Source: Thermoanaerobacterium thermosulfurigenes (GTDB taxonomy: Bacteria; Bacillota; Thermoanaerobacteria; Thermoanaerobacterales; Thermoanaerobacteraceae). From it: a stretch of DNA of 7,247 nucleotides. Below the pieces are notes generated by a model. That model was not told the origin of the DNA, did not search any database, and was given only the letters and a program-made list of their open reading frames with translations. The stretch lies in contig NZ_JBPODR010000052.1 in NCBI RefSeq assembly GCF_051201035.1, positions 1 through 7,247 of the forward strand, given 5' to 3'. Of the stretch, positions 6,156 to 7,247 are shown piece after piece (the stretch's first letter is position 1; each line of letters starts with the position of its first letter). A program made the translations under genes and the position numbers.

Positions 6156-6623
6156 ATGGTAAGCGATATAAAAAAATTGATAGAGTTAGCTGAAAAAAAA
6201 TTAAATCATCTAAATGAAATGCTTCAATTAAACAATCAGTTAAACATAGCTATAAATTCACAAAAGCTTGATGACATAAAGAACATATTGGAGAAAAAAC
6301 AAGACATCATAGCAAGCATTGATGAAATAGACAGTGAATTTTTGCCTATGTACAATCTGTACAAAAAGGTAAATAGGATTGACAGCATTTTTAATACGCC
6401 CAGTAATAGTGCAGATAAAAGCGTGTTAAAGGGAATACTGATAGATATAAAAGGTACATTAGAAAAAATAAAAGAAGTCGAAGATAAAAATTTAGAGGAT
6501 ATAAACTGTGCTTTTAAAAATCTGGAAGAAAAAATAAGCGACATATCAAAAGGTAAAAAAGGATATATAGAGTATCTTAAGTATTATACACCTGGCAGCT
6601 ATTTTGTTGATAAGAAGCGCTAA
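6156..6623 (+). CDS. FlgN/FliT-like flagellar export chaperone
   Basis: A 155-residue, almost wholly helical, Lys/Glu/Ile-rich protein without signal peptide or membrane segment. Long amphipathic helices (about 3-60 and 88-135) are split by a Ser/Asn-rich turn near 80-87. The piece ILEKKQDIIASIDEIDSEF (about 44-62) and the C-terminal aromatic tail YIEYLKYYTPGSYFVDKKR resemble FlgN-family chaperones of Firmicutes, which carry the hook-filament junction proteins FlgK/FlgL. Its place right after fliS is where fliT, the FliD chaperone, is often found. I cannot decide between the two from sequence alone, so no symbol is given. The ATG is six bases after the fliS stop, with AAAGG inside the end of fliS as ribosome binding site, so the genes are translationally close. 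It is the last gene of the operon. Confidence 0.7.
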   Translation: MVSDIKKLIELAEKKLNHLNEMLQLNNQLNIAINSQKLDDIKNILEKKQDIIASIDEIDSEFLPMYNLYKKVNRIDSIFNTPSNSADKSVLKGILIDIKGTLEKIKEVEDKNLEDINCAFKNLEEKISDISKGKKGYIEYLKYYTPGSYFVDKKR

Positions 6624-6630
6624 ATGTTTA

Positions 6631-6663
6631 TGCAGTAATAATTATGCAATTTTTAAAATTTTA
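6631..6663 (+). terminator. weak putative terminator after the flagellar operon
   Basis: TGCA at 6631-6634 pairs with TGCA at 6645-6648. After a bulged G (6635), TAA (6636-6638) pairs with TTA (6642-6644), leaving a 3-base loop. The T-rich stretch starting at 6650 follows. The stem is short and AT-rich, so termination here may be leaky. The same AT-rich stretch probably also serves the next promoter as an upstream element. Confidence 0.35.
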
Positions 6664-6670
6664 AAATTTA

Positions 6671-6699
6671 TTGATAAAACTCTTGACTGGTGGTATAAT
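6671..6699 (+). promoter_or_regulatory. strong sigma-A promoter with UP-like element for the zinc-ribbon gene
   Basis: TTGATA (6671-6676), a 17-base spacer and a perfect TATAAT (6694-6699) make a near-consensus sigma-A promoter. Directly upstream, 6650-6670 alternates short A and T runs in the manner of an UP element. Transcription would start near 6706, inside the inverted repeat at 6701-6731. Confidence 0.85.
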
Positions 6700-6700
6700 A

Positions 6701-6731
6701 TTACTGTATAGTCTAATTGGCTATACAGTAA
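6701..6731. promoter_or_regulatory. perfect 11-bp inverted repeat over the promoter start point (possible operator)
   Basis: TTACTGTATAG (6701-6711) and its exact reverse complement CTATACAGTAA (6721-6731) flank a 9-base centre. The left arm begins one base after the -10 box and covers the expected start near 6706, so part of the left arm would be missing from the RNA. That favours a DNA operator for a dimeric repressor: the half-site centres are 20 bp, about two helical turns, apart. If the start is a few bases further upstream it could instead form a 5'-end RNA hairpin. Confidence 0.6.
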
Positions 6732-6761
6732 ATAAATGTCAAAGTGAGGGGATTATTTATT

Positions 6762-6956
6762 ATGTATCAAGACAAGACATTGGTCTGCAAAGACTGTGGG
6801 GCAGAATTCGTGTGGACTGCCGGCGAACAAGAATTTTATGCTCAGAAAGGATTTCAAAATGCGCCAGTAAGGTGCAAAGCATGCAGAGATGCTAAAAAGC
6901 AGAGAAACAATCAGTTTAACTCCAGGAGAGGAAGAGTTGCTGGAGCAAATAAGTAA
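6762..6956 (+). CDS. small zinc-ribbon protein (zf-trcl type)
   Basis: A 64-residue protein with two CxxC pairs, Cys9/Cys12 (CKDC) and Cys38/Cys41 (CKAC), which should bind one zinc ion. It starts with the widely conserved MYQDKTLVCKDCGAEFVWT and continues with GEQEFYAQKGF, typical of the probable zinc-ribbon family common in Firmicutes and other bacteria. The last 20 residues are basic (KKQRNN, RRGR) and could touch nucleic acid. The function is unknown; a binding or regulatory role is only a guess. The ATG at 6762 is chosen over an in-frame GTG at 6744 because GAGGGG (6746-6751) is the ribosome binding site. It appears monocistronic, between its own promoter with a palindrome and a terminator. 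Confidence 0.9.
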   Translation: MYQDKTLVCKDCGAEFVWTAGEQEFYAQKGFQNAPVRCKACRDAKKQRNNQFNSRRGRVAGANK

Positions 6957-6990
6957 TCCCCTTCACTTTTGCAAGAAGTAAAGAGGATTA
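6954..6990 (+). repeat. imperfect inverted repeat beginning at the zinc-ribbon stop codon
   Basis: 6954-6968 (TAATCCCCTTCACTT) and 6976-6990 (AAGTAAAGAGGATTA) are complementary at 13 of 15 positions around a 7-base loop. The two mismatches are C-A in the plus-strand RNA but G-U pairs in the minus-strand RNA, so the stem is complete only on the minus strand. The left arm starts with the TAA stop codon. Confidence 0.6.
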
Positions 6991-6993
6991 TTG

Positions 6994-7030
6994 AGGGTAT
7001 TCCGAAAGGGATGCCCTTTAATCATTTTAT
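6994..7030 (+). terminator. rho-independent terminator of the zinc-ribbon gene
   Basis: AGGGTATTCC (6994-7003) pairs with GGGATGCCCT (7008-7017) over ten base pairs, two of them G-U, closed by a GAAA tetraloop (7004-7007) that is especially stable next to C-G pairs. A T-rich but interrupted stretch (TTTAATCATTTT) follows. It is four bases downstream of the preceding hairpin. Confidence 0.75.
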
Positions 7031-7190
7031 CCACTTTTCCATAAAAAATTTTTGATGAGTTAACAGAGATTTCGCATTTAAAAATTTATAGAGTGATAAA
7101 CACGTTGATTTATATAATTTAACTAAGAGCAGCTAGAAATATGTGATTTTCTGTTTTTTACTGGAAATTGAAAGAAAAAAATTTGCAAAA
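7031..7190. other. AT-rich non-coding stretch, no gene seen
   Basis: About 160 bases without a plausible reading frame, ribosome binding site or convincing promoter. It separates the zinc-ribbon terminator from the inverted repeat at the right edge. It could be the 3' flank of a leftward gene or of a mobile element outside the window, but nothing in it proves either. Confidence 0.5.
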
Positions 7191-7243
7191 TAAAAGCATC
7201 CTTTCTATAATATGTTTTGCGAAAACCTAAATAGAAAGGATGC
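7178..7243 (-). terminator. perfect 13-bp inverted repeat, probable leftward terminator
   Basis: GCATCCTTTCTAT (7196-7208) is the exact reverse complement of ATAGAAAGGATGC (7231-7243). A second stem sits inside the 22-base loop: GTTTT (7214-7218) with AAAAC (7222-7226). Read on the minus strand, the hairpin is followed by TTTTATTTT (7195-7187), the layout of an intrinsic terminator. The plus strand shows no T run before the window ends. It therefore probably ends a leftward gene located to the right of the window. Confidence 0.65.
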
Positions 7244-7247
7244 TGAT

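Noticed and set aside
6236..6544. Minus-strand frame of 102 codons opposite the chaperone gene
   Set aside because: It is Ser/Phe-rich, as expected from the antisense of a Lys/Glu-rich helical protein, and has no start signals.
6671..6895. Plus-strand frame beginning with a hydrophobic stretch, in another frame of the zinc-ribbon gene
   Set aside because: Its start lies in the -35 box and its hydrophobic part is translated promoter and palindrome; the overlapping zinc-ribbon frame is conserved.
7113..7118. TATAAT in the right-hand non-coding stretch as a promoter
   Set aside because: There is no matching -35 element at a useful distance and no gene follows it.

Overview
The window looks like a chromosomal piece of a low-GC, motile, spore-forming member of the Firmicutes/Clostridia. 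The evidence is AT-rich DNA, strong GGAGG-type ribosome binding sites, a FlaG-FliD-FliS flagellar cluster, a Spo0E-family sporulation phosphatase, two SigD/sigma-28-type promoters (GCCGATAT) and a paired radical-SAM/DUF4130 locus. The overall look fits the Thermoanaerobacterales (Thermoanaerobacterium-like), but the genus is an inference and was not tested by any search.

Layout. Bases 35-63 hold a probable terminator of a gene lying left of the window. A rightward gene (about 157-1443) encodes an SH3b plus NlpC/P60 cysteine peptidase; it has no visible signal peptide and no conventional start codon at the right distance from its ribosome binding site. Its stop codon abuts the stop of the opposing gene. 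Two leftward genes (3473 to 1444) form an operon for a radical SAM protein with a C-terminal helix-hairpin-helix and its DUF4130 partner, a conserved but biochemically undefined pair thought to act in DNA modification or repair. An intergenic region of about 140 bp carries divergent promoters.

From 3549 to 6623 all genes run rightward and belong to a flagellar region: a 58-residue Spo0E-like protein behind its own sigma-28-type promoter, then flaG-fliD-fliS and a FlgN/FliT-like chaperone behind a second one. FliD is the filament cap, FliS the flagellin chaperone, FlaG a filament-length modulator, and the last gene a likely chaperone for another late flagellar substrate. A Spo0A~P phosphatase behind a flagellar promoter suggests that committing to motility also delays sporulation.

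At 6671-6956 a strong sigma-A promoter, overlapped by a perfect 11-bp inverted repeat at its expected start point, drives a 64-residue zinc-ribbon protein, followed by a two-hairpin terminator region. The right edge is non-coding and ends in a perfect 13-bp inverted repeat that reads best as a leftward terminator of a gene outside the window.
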